From: Oegoconia quadripuncta
Taxonomy: Eukaryota; Arthropoda; Insecta; Lepidoptera; Autostichidae
Assembly: GCA_949316235.1 (NCBI GenBank)
Contig: OX438757.1
Coordinates: forward strand, 8,736,657 to 8,800,656
DNA length: 64,000 nucleotides
Direction of reading: 5' to 3'
Part shown: positions 10,396-22,907 of the stretch, piece after piece
Layout: the number at the start of each line of letters is the position of its first letter
Position numbering within the stretch: position 1 is the first letter of the stretch
Position numbers and translations under genes: made by a program
Notes under the pieces: model-generated
What the model saw: the letters and a program-made list of their open reading frames with translations, nothing else
The model's database searches: none
Told to the model about the DNA's origin: nothing

Positions 10396-12838
10396 AAAGC
10401 TCGAAAAAACAGTATGAATAAGTGGAATTAGTATGACGGAATTTTATCATACTTACATGCAAATAAGATAAGTTTCCGGTTGTTAGTTAACCGGTGGGTA
10501 CTTGCATGCCTTAAATTTTTAACGAAACGTGAGCAAGAGTTTTGGTTAAATTAGATATATGAACGTAGTTCTCTCTATCTAGGCCATGTGACGCTACACA
10601 CTGTTTTTGAAGTTAATAAGTAAACTCATTTCCAACCCAAGAAACTAAGTACTTTTGTTCAGAAACTTCCCTTTGAAGAGTTGTAGAGATTCCTTTCGTG
10701 GTGCTTCTAACCTCAAAGTTCAGTATCAAACTGTTTTATTTACTTTGCACTCTCACTACTAGAAAGTAGGGCAACTTGCTCAAAGGAGCTTGGTTAAATC
10801 AATTAGGACTTTTGTTCTATAATTGAATGTTGATATAAACTAACACAGCTTGTTTTAATATTATACTTTAAAAGGTTGTACACAAGAATTGTGAAGTGCT
10901 CTTTTGTCAACGTAGTGTTTCACACAACCTCTAGCGCTTAGCCATAATGTTACAGGATAAATAATGGTAGTTTAAGACGACATCGCTAGCCGAAGTTTTC
11001 GTTCAGAAGCTTTATTCATTTTCATTTCGATCTTTAATAAAACTGCCTGTCATTGCGAATGACGGCAACAATTATTGCCTAATATATTTTCATTAGCAAT
11101 GGATCACACATACTATTTTGCCCATAAAACTGTGACTGGCAAACGCTAGTTATAATTGCTCTTTCATTGTAACAGGCGTTAAAAACTTAAATGTTAATTT
11201 TACTCTTGTGAACCCATTATCTAGCAGGTGGCTTGCTAAAAAGCGGCGGCGGCGACAGCGGCGGCGGCGGGCGCGCCGGCGGCGTGGCAGTATGTGTAGT
11301 AGAATGACTCGGCGGCCTTCAGAGATTTAATAAATAGTAATTGAATGTCTTTTACAGCAACACATGTCTAGTAGGTACCTAATTACTTTTTTTATATCAA
11401 ATAATATGCCTAGCAATATAGGTAAAAAAAATCTGTCTTCAATTATAAGTATTATGTACCTACTCATACCTGCCTCACCGACTAATCTTTGCTAAACATG
11501 CTGGCATTTCGTCAGCGAGGCATGCAGTTGGCGGATTCAGTCGAATTGGCCCTTTTGTGCGAATTGCAACTTTCAGAGAATGTGAACAGTGCGGGAGACT
11601 AATTAGCACAGCTACATACCTACATACGTTCATATGGATTCGCAGGATAATTTTCTAGGATTGACGCTACGAAATCTTTCACAGGCTTGTCATGGGAGTG
11701 TCTTGTCCAAAATATCAAGTTGATGGATGCATTCAGTCAGATGACTCATATTTCAAATAAATAAAACTAAATTTTTATGAATTACTTTTTTTCTGCTGCA
11801 GTCAGAGCCATCTATCGAGCTATTGGGATCAATTATATAAGTTAGTTCGGCGACAGTCGTGGCTGATGTTGCTATATAATGCCCCTGTGATAAATATATT
11901 ATACTTAGATTTGCTTTAGGTATATAAGCTATCTGCCGATACTTAGGTACGTACTAAAGTGTCCAATGCAATGCAGTCGACCTTAGGTGGTGACATGAGA
12001 CTTGACAAACCTTTGACATGCTATTGCTGCGGGGATTAATAAATGTAGAGAAATGTATAAAAATACGCAGCACTGATTTTTAGACGACTATTATTATTAA
12101 TATTTTGAGGTCAAGTACGAACCCGTCACGTGCATAAAAAAAAATATTACTGGACGGTAGGCCTATTTCGCTTTGCTCGGCGGGGGGCCCTACATACCAC
12201 ATGTTTTTGTCCTCCTGCCAAGTACGTATCATTATTGACTATGTCAAGCTATCTGTGGAAATATCCTACATATACAGGGGTCAAGTCTCCATTGTTCATC
12301 ATTAATCATGGCCATAACATAAAAGAATTTGGTATACCAGCGAAATTTAAACGTGGAAAAGATATTTTTGATTTCTTAGAACATGGGCCTGCTCTGCCGT
12401 GCGCTTCAATAAATTCGCGACTGGTGTACCTATAGGGGTAAATTGGCTTACACGGCATCATACTCCGGCCTGAAATACATAATTGAGTTTAGTAGTAGTC
12501 TGGTTTGTGAATTCTTTAATTTAGATATTTTTATATACAACGTATTTTATTTGTTTATAAAACGTACCTGTTTTTGAATTACTTCGTCGAGACCTACCAT
12601 TTGATTGCCATCTCGATGGGGTGCTGGAATTATTTGTTGTCAAGTGCGACAAAATGGTTGCTAGCGTCCTCCATGTTGGATTAATAATGAATAAGTTATA
12701 TGACACCGGAGACTAATAACCCGCCCCGAAGGCTACACCGTGACCAAAGGTTGAATAGTGATCTAAATCTAAAGGTTGAATAGTGATCGATCATAGTCAT
12801 CTAACGTTGAATAGTGAACCATTGGAATTTGTTGAGAA
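10396..12838. other. No gene recognised; one CGG-rich patch
   Basis: 11241-11290 is a run of CGG/GGC units in otherwise AT-rich DNA. Open frames in this stretch are short and carry no recognisable domain. Confidence 0.4.
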
Positions 12839-12843
12839 CAGTT

Positions 12844-13675
12844 TTTCTTGGCATCACTTTGGACTCCACACTACAGTGGGGGTCGCATATTGAGACACTT
12901 GCGAGCAGGCTCTCAGCTGCTTATGCTGTTCGTAAGATTTGACAACTTACTGACATTAAAACAGCGAGGCTCGTTTATTTTAGCTACTTTCATAGCATTA
13001 TGTCTTATGGTATACTACTGTGGGGTAGAGCTGCAGATATTCAAACAATATTTGTACTACAAAAAAGAGCAATCAGAGCAATATATAATTTACGCTGCCG
13101 TGATTCTCTAAGAGATCTGTTTACAGAAATAAGTATTTTAACTGTTGCATCCCACTATATATATGACAGTATAATGTATGTACGCAAAAATATATGCCTA
13201 TTTCGCAAACATTCTGATAATCATAATTTGAATACTAGAAACAAAAATAAAATTGAAATTCCACAATTTAGACTTAGCAAGGTTAGCACATCCTTTGTGG
13301 GACACAGCAATCGCTTTTACAATAAAATACCAGAACATGTATTGAGTTTAACAGAGCAGAAATTTAAACGCCACATTAAAGAAACTCTGTGTAAGAAGGG
13401 TTATTACAGGATAGATGATTATTTAGGCGATAAGGAGGTCTGGTGTTAGCTGGTCGTTATGTTAATTGCTATTGTTTTGTAATATGTAATATAAAATGTA
13501 ATATTATTGTAAAGATGGAAACTAATTGAAAAGATGTGTTGTTGCGGAGTTTCTTGTCGCTTCTTCTCCCTAACCATAACATCTTGTGAAGCGATGTAAT
13601 TTAATAAAAATTACATGTTGACTTTCAATAAGTGATATTTTTGTATCCTACATTGAATAAAATATTGATTTGATT
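12844..13675 (+). pseudogene. Jockey-type LINE, RT C-terminal part and 3' UTR (broken)
   Basis: The frame reads FLGITLDSTLQWGSHI and then, after an in-frame TGA at 12940-12942, SIMSYGILLWGRAADI, QKRAIRAIYNL and further to 13449. These blocks are typical of the end of the reverse transcriptase region in jockey/CR1-like LINEs. A non-coding tail to about 13675 ends with AATAAAATATTGATTTGATT. The terminal 50 or so bases recur reversed at 34168-34225, which fixes the 3' end of the family. It is 5'-truncated and inactive. Confidence 0.85.
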
Positions 13676-14616
13676 TAAACACCTAATTTAGGCTGTATAG
13701 GCAATGACTAGTGACACACAATATTACATACAGACTTGTTAAATACATTACCCATCTTTTGGCTTCGCCGTTGTGGGGTAAAAATAACCATCAATAAGTC
13801 ATAAAATATAATATAAGATTCAAAATACTTGTAGCTCATCAACCTTGTATGAGAACATCCGACGATTGGATTAAACGAAATAAAAGAAATCAAAGAAATA
13901 TTTATAGCTAGCGGACTAGTCCACAACTATCGGTTTCGAAGGCAAGATAGTGGTCCACCAGACTCATCACACTCATCAGCCATAATCACATTTTATATTA
14001 TATTTCAATTAATAAACAATATTAAAGGACTTTTCATTTATTCAAGAGCCTATATATTTGGTAAAAAGCTGGAATGCAAAATTTAAATGCATAAAATTTA
14101 TACAGTTTTGTCCAGCTAAATAAAAATAATCTATAATTAACTTTAATCATATGAAGCAAACTAGATGCCACCACCACTACCAATTTCGGTTTGGAATGCA
14201 TTTATCTTTTTCATCACAAATCAGCTTGGTAGTCAAGAAATACCATATTAATTAAGCACAGTATCTAGTTTTTTTCAATATAATTAATAATCGGTTCTAC
14301 TTCCTATACAGAAACCTAAGCTAAAAGCAAATTATATTTTTAGTTATACAATTATTGCAGTTTAATAAATTAAAACAGGGTCCTTAATTTTTCCAAATTA
14401 GAGTACAAAATTAATTGTTGTAAATATAATTAATGTGCAGATATTGCAATCTGGCAACTTTCAACTGATCCTTTATTTAACTATAATACTCTGTGACACA
14501 GAAAGTATCCTTAACATTTTAATATACATAATAAATTCATAATTAAACCTAATTATTAAATAATGATTGCCATCAATCATCATAATAATACATAATAAGT
14601 ACTAATGGCAGTGGGA
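13676..14616. other. No coding; probably holds the Arp3 3' UTR
   Basis: This AT-rich stretch lies downstream of the Arp3 stop (Arp3 is on the minus strand). Reverse-strand AATAAA signals, for example 14036-14041, are candidate polyadenylation sites. No other gene is seen. Confidence 0.4.
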
Positions 14617-15873
14617 TTATGTCATGGTGCCAAAAACAGGGTTGTGTCGGCAAATGCTCGGACCATATTCCATGTATGCTTGTTTGGTATGGCACACTTG
14701 ATAGAACTCCGGTGTGGAGCCGAGCATACTGCCTCCAAACCAGACAGCATACCGTTGCATATTGTGAGAAACAACTTGCACATCAATTGGCTTTGGAGTA
14801 ATGCGTCCTTCTGACAACATAGTAGATAGCTTCAATCTTGCATCAACGGTACGCTTGATATCTCGTTGCAGTCTCCTGCCAAAGTCACGGAACATTGTCG
14901 ATCCTCCAGACAAGACAATATTGCCATACAGTCCTCTTCTGACATCAATTGGGCAGGACTGGATGACGTCATCCACCATCTCATTCAGAGGCACAGTAAA
15001 GTCAGCATTGGAAAATTCAGGGTGGAAGAAAATTTCCGGTCCTAAGAATCTTTCATAACCAACATCAACACTAAAAGGATTTTTTGTTATGGTATTAACA
15101 CCAGTATACTTCTTCATCCATTTCCCAGGATCCGTATCATATTTAGCGAATTCTTTAGCAATATCCGGACAAATGTAGCTATATCGCTCCTTGATCGCTT
15201 TCGCAGTCTCCAGACTTTGTTCTGGTGGGATACCAACCTCACGCTCGCGAAGTAGAGACTGTATAAACGAGGTTATGTTTCTACCAGCAATAGGAATATG
15301 TTTGATGCAGGATCCAATGACATAACCCTCTGCTACAGGCACAATATGGGTAACTCCATCACCACTATCTACTACAATGCCTGTAAAGGTGCGTTCTGCA
15401 GATGCCCGTGACTTCCATGACGCAGCGAGCGCAAGGACAGCCTGCACAGCGATATAGAGCCCTGGCACATTGAATGACTCAAACATTATCTCCGCCAAAT
15501 ACTCTCTATTTTCAGGCGTATTCAACGGCGGCTCAGTAAGTAAAAAGTGATGATCCTCTGGCTCTGCGCGTAAGTATTTAAATATGCATTGTTCGATATA
15601 ACGCTCCATCAAGTCCCAATCTTCAACAAGGCCGTGTCGTACAGGATATTTTACGGAATACCCGGTCGCATCGAACGCTTCATCTCCGATAAAGAAATCC
15701 AAGTCTTCTACCGCCTTTGTCATGCGCCTGGTGCTTTGGTCACCGACCTTCGCAGTTTCTTTTATCGCTATAGCCGACGGAATGATAAACTGGGGCTCCT
15801 TGTTGCCGGCGAAGCCCAATTTCGTGTATCCTGTACCGACGTCGATAACGCATGCTGGGAGATGATCACCCAT
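14617..15873 (-). CDS. Arp3: Actin-related protein 3 (Arp2/3 complex subunit)
   Basis: This encodes a 418-residue protein, the usual Arp3 length, in a single uninterrupted exon. Arp3 and Arp2 form the actin-like pair in the Arp2/3 complex, which nucleates branched actin filaments in the cytoplasm at the leading edge and on vesicles. The sequence shows the actin-fold nucleotide loops: [15 protein letters not shown] near residue 10, [18 protein letters not shown] near 170 and [15 protein letters not shown] near 320. Arp3-type segments include [20 protein letters not shown] and the C-terminal [13 protein letters not shown]. The start [13 protein letters not shown] fits the family. There are no introns in the coding part; a 5' UTR intron cannot be excluded. 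Every conserved segment is present, so it should be functional rather than a retrocopy relic. Confidence 0.97.
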   Translation of the reverse strand: MGDHLPACVIDVGTGYTKLGFAGNKEPQFIIPSAIAIKETAKVGDQSTRRMTKAVEDLDFFIGDEAFDATGYSVKYPVRHGLVEDWDLMERYIEQCIFKYLRAEPEDHHFLLTEPPLNTPENREYLAEIMFESFNVPGLYIAVQAVLALAASWKSRASAERTFTGIVVDSGDGVTHIVPVAEGYVIGSCIKHIPIAGRNITSFIQSLLREREVGIPPEQSLETAKAIKERYSYICPDIAKEFAKYDTDPGKWMKKYTGVNTITKNPFSVDVGYERFLGPEIFFHPEFSNADFTVPLNEMVDDVIQSCPIDVRRGLYGNIVLSGGSTMFRDFGRRLQRDIKRTVDARLKLSTMLSEGRITPKPIDVQVVSHNMQRYAVWFGGSMLGSTPEFYQVCHTKQAYMEYGPSICRHNPVFGTMT

Positions 15874-15899
15874 GACTGACGTCTGCTCGTTCGTCTAAT

Positions 15900-18186
15900 A
15901 AATCGAAATATAATAACTGAAACCACAATTTTAATTGGAATTTCAGGGTGTGGTGATTTCACTTCCCCGTATTTATCACGAATTTTTTTGACGTGACACC
16001 ACAGACTACTACGTGACACAGACGAAAGATGTCAAAGTCAACATCAGGGCTGCCAGGTGAAAAAATGCAGGAGTACACCAGCAAAAAATCGTGCAGAATA
16101 AAAAATTAAGAAATAACTTTTTTCTAGTCAACTTATACTTTTTGATCACATACTCATTGGTCAAAATAACTTGACTATTGATTTCCACTTCCACGATTTG
16201 TTTCTTTCTTCAACTCTCATCAAAATGCTTCATTCATGCTCGTCGTAGACTGAGATACAGACTACTCAGAAGAACTAGTTCCGGTTATATTATTCTACTC
16301 TTTGGGTTAACGGTTAACCGCACCTAAAGTTTTGAGTACATTAGTCACATATAACTATGCATTGTATATAAAATGTACAAAGGCGAGCTTAACTCCGATA
16401 GAGTTTTCTACCAGCAAACCTTAGAGATACATAGTATCATTTCGTATAAGTGTACAAAATTTTTCATACGTTTATACGTCAAAAACCATTGCATCTGGGG
16501 GAACATTCCCCTAATGTTTTTTCCCAGTGGAATTAGCTACGAAGGTAGGTCATAACGTGCTGTAAAATGTGCATGTTTATCTTTTTGTACACTTTAGAAT
16601 TCCGAAGTTATTCAAAATGCCACTGGAGTAACGATTATCTACTAGCTGAATCTATGGAACGGTTTAAGCGCACGATTTTTTTTTATACCTACATGATATT
16701 CTTTTGTGCTTAGTTTGAGCAAACAGATTTTAAAAAAGGCACCGTAGGCAAAATAGTAATTTTTTATCAGTACAACGATATTGCTTCGAAGTTTTCAATG
16801 TCAGGTTAAATAGTCGGCCCGTTGTTTTCAATTGAAGCCAGTCGATAAGCTAACTCGGTGGCCTACAGAGGCAGCTTAAAAGTACCTAAGTAAGTACTGA
16901 CTGTCCTGTCGGTGGCGACTTATAGTCTGACACAAATCCACCAATCCGCATTGAGCCCACGTAGTGGATTATGGTCCATACCAATACATTGTAGTCTTTG
17001 GTCCATACCCTCTCCTAGTACTGAGAGGAGGCTGTACCTACCATAGCAGTGGAGACGTGTTCGGTAAGGCTCTTATAACTGGTTTTTAGTATATTTTACT
17101 ATTAATTATTAGTAGTTAAGGACAATAGTGCCAATGTATGCAAACAAAAGTCTATTAGTTTTATTTAGAGATTGATTTATTTATTTATTTATTTAGGTTC
17201 ACCAACGATTGTTTACGCTAATACATTTTCAGTACAAATTGCTTAACACTACTTAAACGTAACAATCACTTACAGGTACCTAAACACTGCTTCCACTAAG
17301 TAATTAATTACACGGTTGGCAAAAAAGAAATATAATATGTAGGTACCTATGTATTAATTTTTGGCATGCACCAGTCAACCTGGTTTTGATAAACACTTAT
17401 AAGCTAATCTGTAGAATGTACCTATATTATCGCAATGCACGTCGACCATGTCGCTGCAACTATTCAAAATTCGGCTCAGTCTTGGTATTGGGGAACTAGA
17501 ACCCAGCACAGTTGATCTAAGTGGAGCACTAAATGGAGTGACTACATGTCGCGGGAGACGGGAGGAGGAGGAGATAATTGATTAGATTAGAGAGAATTGA
17601 GAGAAATAAATAAATAACTCTGATTTTCATAGAATTCATGATTTTAATTCCCTTGCCGTCTTTTCTTGATTTCCCTGCCCTTAAAATGTAAATTGTTATA
17701 TTTTCGTAGGTAACCACGTTGTTCACGAAATGTGGAGCGGACGCGCCAGGGCTAACGTTTTTTAGACCTTTGGGATTTTTTTTCAACTATTTTGTAGGTA
17801 TCTACTGAAATGAGGCACATTAACTATCATGTCTCAGTTTTGTCACATTATAGTAGTAGGTACCTTTTTCCAAATTGAGCTTCTCAAGGTTCACCCATTA
17901 TAGAATCGTTGAATCGAATCGAATCGAGAAATTATATAGAATAGATCGTTGGTTTAGCTTGTCATTTTAATTCAATTATCCAAATGGAATACCTACCCAC
18001 ATCATTATAAATCTTAATGTGCGTAGATATACCCCCGGATCCCATGCGCACATGTGTCCGTATACACGCTACGAATATTATTTGTACCTTGTAACAAGAT
18101 GACTGCTCAAAGTGGCCTACAGACAGACATGTTAGTAAGAGCAAGTGCTACCTAGTGGCATGTGTGTCAAAACAATTGGTAGTATC
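15900..18186. other. No gene recognised; scattered repeats
   Basis: 16356-16432 carries a retroposon fragment (family D, AAAATGTACAAAGGCGAGCTTAA...) that recurs at 42735-42824. 17165-17330 starts with a TTTATTTATTTATT microsatellite. 16930-17060 contains the CCACGTAGTGGATTATGG type of dispersed repeat. No supported coding exon. Confidence 0.45.
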
Positions 18187-18933
18187 GAGCATGCTTTCGA
18201 TTTTTGGGTTCGCAACCTATTTTTTTATGCACGGCGGGTTCGTACTTGACCTTAATCACACCTAATGTTAAGTGAAGATGAGGTCTAAGGTGGAAGCGTA
18301 AGTACTGACCCGGAAACCCCAACACATTTGGGGGCTGGCATTTACTTATGAGCATGCTAGTATAAATTGGGACTAGGGCAAGAAGATGATGATGAGCATG
18401 CTAGTATAGTATGGTTTCACTCGGTCAGGTGCACGTTTTTGCGCCAAAAATGTTTCGCTGCGCCAAATTTCTTGTTTTTTCTTTCTTGATGATGACAGAA
18501 CTTTCTGGGTGTATTGGATTGCAAGCAAAAGTATGATATCATTCAGTTCAGTCCTGTCACGTCCATGGTTCTACGCGTACCTACACGATAACTGCTGAGA
18601 AACCCTGTCGCGTTTAGACGCAATTTCGACGCCAGTGCGCATGAAGTTTCCGCGCGGCGTCGTTCCGCCTGTGCGGCGGAAGCCACCTCGTACTTCTCGG
18701 AAATGTTACGCCAGTGCGCCAAACACTCCCGAGGGCCTCACGCTCTTTAAATATATAGATATGCTCTTTAATAGTCAAGCATGGTTATGAGTATACTTAA
18801 AATGAGCATGCTTTTGAGCTGATACATTTGCTAGCAATAAGCATGCTAGTTTTAAGCATACTCCATAATGAGCATGCTTTAAAGCAAATCGAATTTAAAA
18901 AAATCGAATGTAGATCGATTTATAAGCATGCTC
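18187..18933. promoter_or_regulatory. Cluster of seven AGCATGCT palindromes
   Basis: Exact RAGCATGCTN decamers occur at 18187, 18350, 18394, 18804, 18839, 18870 and 18924, with a one-base variant at 18854. Each fits the p53-family half-site pattern RRRCATGYYY, or comes within one base of it. The regulatory reading is an inference. The alternative is decay of a local satellite or repeat. Confidence 0.35.
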
Positions 18934-18954
18934 GTTACTAGCAATGGTTTCGAC

Positions 18955-19232
18955 CCATCATCATCAGCCCGTAAACATCCCACTGCAGGGATATAGGCCT
19001 TCCCTCGTATATGAGGGAGTATGGGCCATAGTCCACCACTCTGGCCCAATGCTTTTATTTCTCACGCATGCAGGTTTCCTCACGATGTTTTCCTTTGCAG
19101 TTTAAGAGCAGGATAAACGCACATCATTAAATTAAAATTAAAAACTCATTGGTACATGTCCTGTCTGGGAATCGAACTTGGACCTCCCTAAATTGGGAGA
19201 CCACGTTTTAACCGCTGAGCCACCGAGTCTCC
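18955..19232 (-). mobile_element. tRNA-derived SINE (family A), copy 2
   Basis: It has the same block order as 10066-10395: the CCCACTGCAGGGATATAGGCC segment, the TTTCCTCACGATGTTTTCCTT segment and a reverse-strand B box ending in a GAGCCACC head. It is slightly shorter than copy 1. Confidence 0.8.
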
Positions 19233-22011
19233 ATTTTCGACCCACTAGGTAGCAATTGTTCAATAATAACATGTTTTCGTGCTATACTTACTAATATTAA
19301 CATAAGTATTACCAGTAGGTAATTGATAGGTAGAGGATGTACATCTTGGGTAATTCCTTTTTTAAATATTTGGGTCCTATCATCTCTTTGATGCAGTTTC
19401 TTTGGCTGAACAACGGGGCCCAAACAAAGACATAATACAGGTTGAAATTGAATTCGGGTAATTCCTGTTTACTGGTGAAAGAAAGTTGTTCGTATTGGCG
19501 TTATTTATTTTATTTATAACATAGAGGAATAACATGTTTATAATAACACGTGTGGGCGGCGCTGTGCATGGATGCTAGAATAAAACAACTAATATATAAA
19601 GCAGGTATTAATATTTATTGTGACCTGTAGGTATCTAATGCTATATTTACATAATTTATATTACAGGAATGTACTGTAACACACAACAATTTCCAAGAGC
19701 AGTAACATGAGATTACCTACGTTTCCAAATAGAAATGTTTTTAGATATAAGTGTGGACGAGAGTTGTAAGTTCAGGACTTTAATAAAACCTCGTTGTGTT
19801 GATACATGTTTGATAGGTATGATTTTTAATGATTCTGGGTGGGCACCCATTTCAAGATTCTACACTCACAACTACAGACATCTGAAATTCAAAAACGGTT
19901 TTAACGGTTCACAAATTTTAACTTACATGTTTGAAGCATATGTCCTTGGTATCTGTCTGTGTCATTGTAGCCCAAAACGGCTGAACAACTTTGAAATGTT
20001 TTTTACTTACGAAAGCTGATGTTTCCTAGATGGTTCTGTCTTGTTTGATATAGAGTAAAATAAAAGTAAATTAAAAAATACTAAATTTTTAAATATTTTA
20101 AGCTACCTACTGCTTGTTCAAAAAGTAACTTTGCCCTGAGAAGAACATGCAAGAATAAAGGTTGCTATTTTAAAACTGGTTTTTATATTACAAAAGGTAC
20201 ATTTATTTTAGTAGATTGTGAAATAGCCTAGAATGCGAATGAGTTGGTTACGTCCATGGATGATTATCATCCAAATAGTCGAATATTTTATAATATTATT
20301 TCTTAATAATTTTCTGTTTAAAGGAAGATGTTGTACTACATCAACACGAACCTTATTGAAAAAACATATGTATGCATAGCACTCTGAATGAATCATCTAC
20401 TGATTTTGCAGTCGGCTTACATAACATGCAAGTTTAATCTTTATTTCTTGTATTGACATCATGTTTATCACTGTTTTCCTAAATAATGCTATATTTTTTT
20501 GAAATAAATTCAAAACTTATTGCGACGAAAAGGTTAGAATCTCTTTAAACTTATCTCTTAAGTGACACTGCAGGGTCTCTATTGAAAAATTGCATAAACG
20601 GGTCGTTTCTGTAAAATAAAGATTGTATTTATATCCGCGGTATTTCCCCACAGCTGGATACCGTAAGACACCAGGCTATGGAAATAATCTAGCAGTATTT
20701 ATATCCGATATTTGTTTAATTTTTTTTGACTGCATATGCTACAGAGCGGAGCCTCTTCTCCAATTGATGGAAACCAGTTCAGCTGTTTCGAAGATATTTA
20801 ACTTTTAACACAGTTGCTTTGTGTACCTGGTGATATTATTATATTCATAGTTCCCCATGATCTAAATTAGCATTTTACGTTATTTTCGAAATTTGTTGAA
20901 TGATTTAAATAGGAAATTTTTCCAGTAGTGAGTGTAGAAACGCAAAGTTGTGTCAACACTGAATACCATTTTTACCATCTTTTGTACCATCTAAGGTTTC
21001 GATTCTCCGTCAGCCCCCTTATTGTCCAATTTTAATGGTAATGAACTTTATTGAAATCTCCATCGCCATTGGTTGAATTTAAAAATTTAAGATTTACTCG
21101 TCATCATTATTAGTCGAATTTGGTAGTTGGCGATACAGTTCATTACCATTAAGTTAGGGGGCACAATAACGAGGCGGCTGATTACAACTTTTTCAGAACG
21201 TGTTGAGGCTGTTTACCTCATTTGCATTGTAGACAAAACTGGAGTGTTTTCTTTGTTTAACTATAGGTAACTGGTATTTTACCTGGTAGTACTATTATTA
21301 TTTTGGTGGATTCCGTTGTGCTCCACACATAATAAACGCTTTTATCAATGTTAGTACTAAAAGCTCCATCGGTGGAGCGAAAACAGCGGAGCATTACAGA
21401 ACCCGCCATTATTTTCATAATAACAATAAAAAACTTGTTTATCATCAATTTTAATTACTAAGGCAATACTGGATTTCCGAAAATGACAAGATTTCTTGTT
21501 ATTTTGTTACAAACCTTGGTTTACAAAATAGAAACAGATATAGCCCAACAAAAACCGTGGCATGTTAAAACGTTTTTAATTTGAATGTAATGATGACCAT
21601 AACTAAGTACCTATTTATTAGATTTACATATGGTGTAGGTACCTATGCTCCTAAGTAGTTAATAAAAATACAAAAAGTCGCGAATAAGTAGCAGCATTGA
21701 TATAAACACCTTTGGTTGCTTCCCGTAGCGAAAAAACATTAATTTAATTAGTGACATTTTGTTACAATATTTAACTGAACAGGACGGTAAAATAAATAAT
21801 GACAAAAGAGAATGCTTTTACTTTTATCTGATAAAAAAATATGTAGCATATTGTTTTCTTATACTAAAATTTACTTAAATTATAATTAATTTCTAACCTT
21901 TCGTTACACTCTAGTAAAAAATTTAATAGTATGAACAATATATTAAAGTAAATCAAATATTGTCTAAAAATAACAATTTCATAATAATACATGGACATCT
22001 CCACATTAAAC
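19233..22011. other. No gene recognised; small foldback inside
   Basis: 19439-19485 matches the terminus of foldback family G (GAATTCGGGTAATTCCTGTT). 21012-21051 and 21139-21183 are imperfect inverted repeats sharing TTAATGGTAATGAACT, so a MITE of about 170 bp is likely. Remaining open frames are short and unconvincing. Confidence 0.5.
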
Positions 22012-22497
22012 GATTATTCCGAACCTGACCCGAAATCCTAACCCGGTCGTGGGTTAGGAACTTGAAAAAAATTATATTATTTGTTCCGAACGTAGCCCTC
22101 TTCCTATCCTGGCCCTACGTATCGTTCCTATCATAACCCGAATTGCGATATAGAAGCCATAAGATCGAATGTACAGTTATGCGAATGCCACATCATCGAA
22201 AGTAAAATTTCTTCTAGTGGATAGCCTATTCATATGCATAATTTCTTTAGTATAATGGTATAATGTACGGAATGTTCACAAGTAAAAAAACCGAAATTAG
22301 ATTACAATGGGTACATATTTTGTTTTATTACAAATATGTCAACCTAACATTCTGAACCTAACCAACAGTGCCGGGGTGCCCCGACCCATATGGCTCGCTC
22401 GCTTGGCTCGCTCGCTCGCAATTCGGGTTATGATAGGAACGATACATAGGGTCAGGTCGCGACCGGGTTAGGATTTCGGGTCAGGTTCGGAATAATC
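22012..22497. mobile_element. Foldback element with bipartite inverted repeats
   Basis: 22012-22049 and 22460-22497 are perfect 38-bp inverted repeats (core CCGAACCTGACCCGAAATCC). An inner pair, 22113-22146 and 22418-22451, is also inverted (core ATCGTTCCTATCATAACCCG). The middle carries a GCTCGCTCG simple repeat. There is no coding frame, so it is a non-autonomous DNA element. Confidence 0.85.
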
Positions 22498-22907
22498 CAC
22501 ATAAAAGGTCAATGGCTGGACTGTGTCCACTGCAGCCTCTCTACCATTTCTTATTTGTTATAAGAGGGTATCAAGCTATTAATAACCATAAAGCAGTTTC
22601 ACATTTGGAAGAATAATTATGCTTTTGATGAAACAGATTCTTTAGTCAAACTTAGGGAATTAATGTAAATTGATTATTTGCTAAAAATGTAGATCACATC
22701 ACAAGCCACCTTAAAAAGACTGCCTTGTTACATGGAGGGTGGTGTTTAACAAAAAAGTCACCTTAAACAACACCAAGTAAAACAATATATGATCAGTATC
22801 AATATTTCAGACTTATATTAACATAGACAAAACCACAACATACCTTATGTGATACTATATTGTTTGATTTACGATCGTCTCTAAACAATACAGGTGTTCT
22901 AGATTTC

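Noticed and set aside
12130..12435. A 101-codon plus-strand open frame
   Set aside because: No recognisable domain, odd composition, no splice or promoter context.
12848..13111. Plus-strand 87-codon frame over the LINE remnant
   Set aside because: It is an alternative frame of the broken reverse transcriptase.
14605..15058. Plus-strand frames over Arp3
   Set aside because: Antisense shadows of the Arp3 coding sequence.
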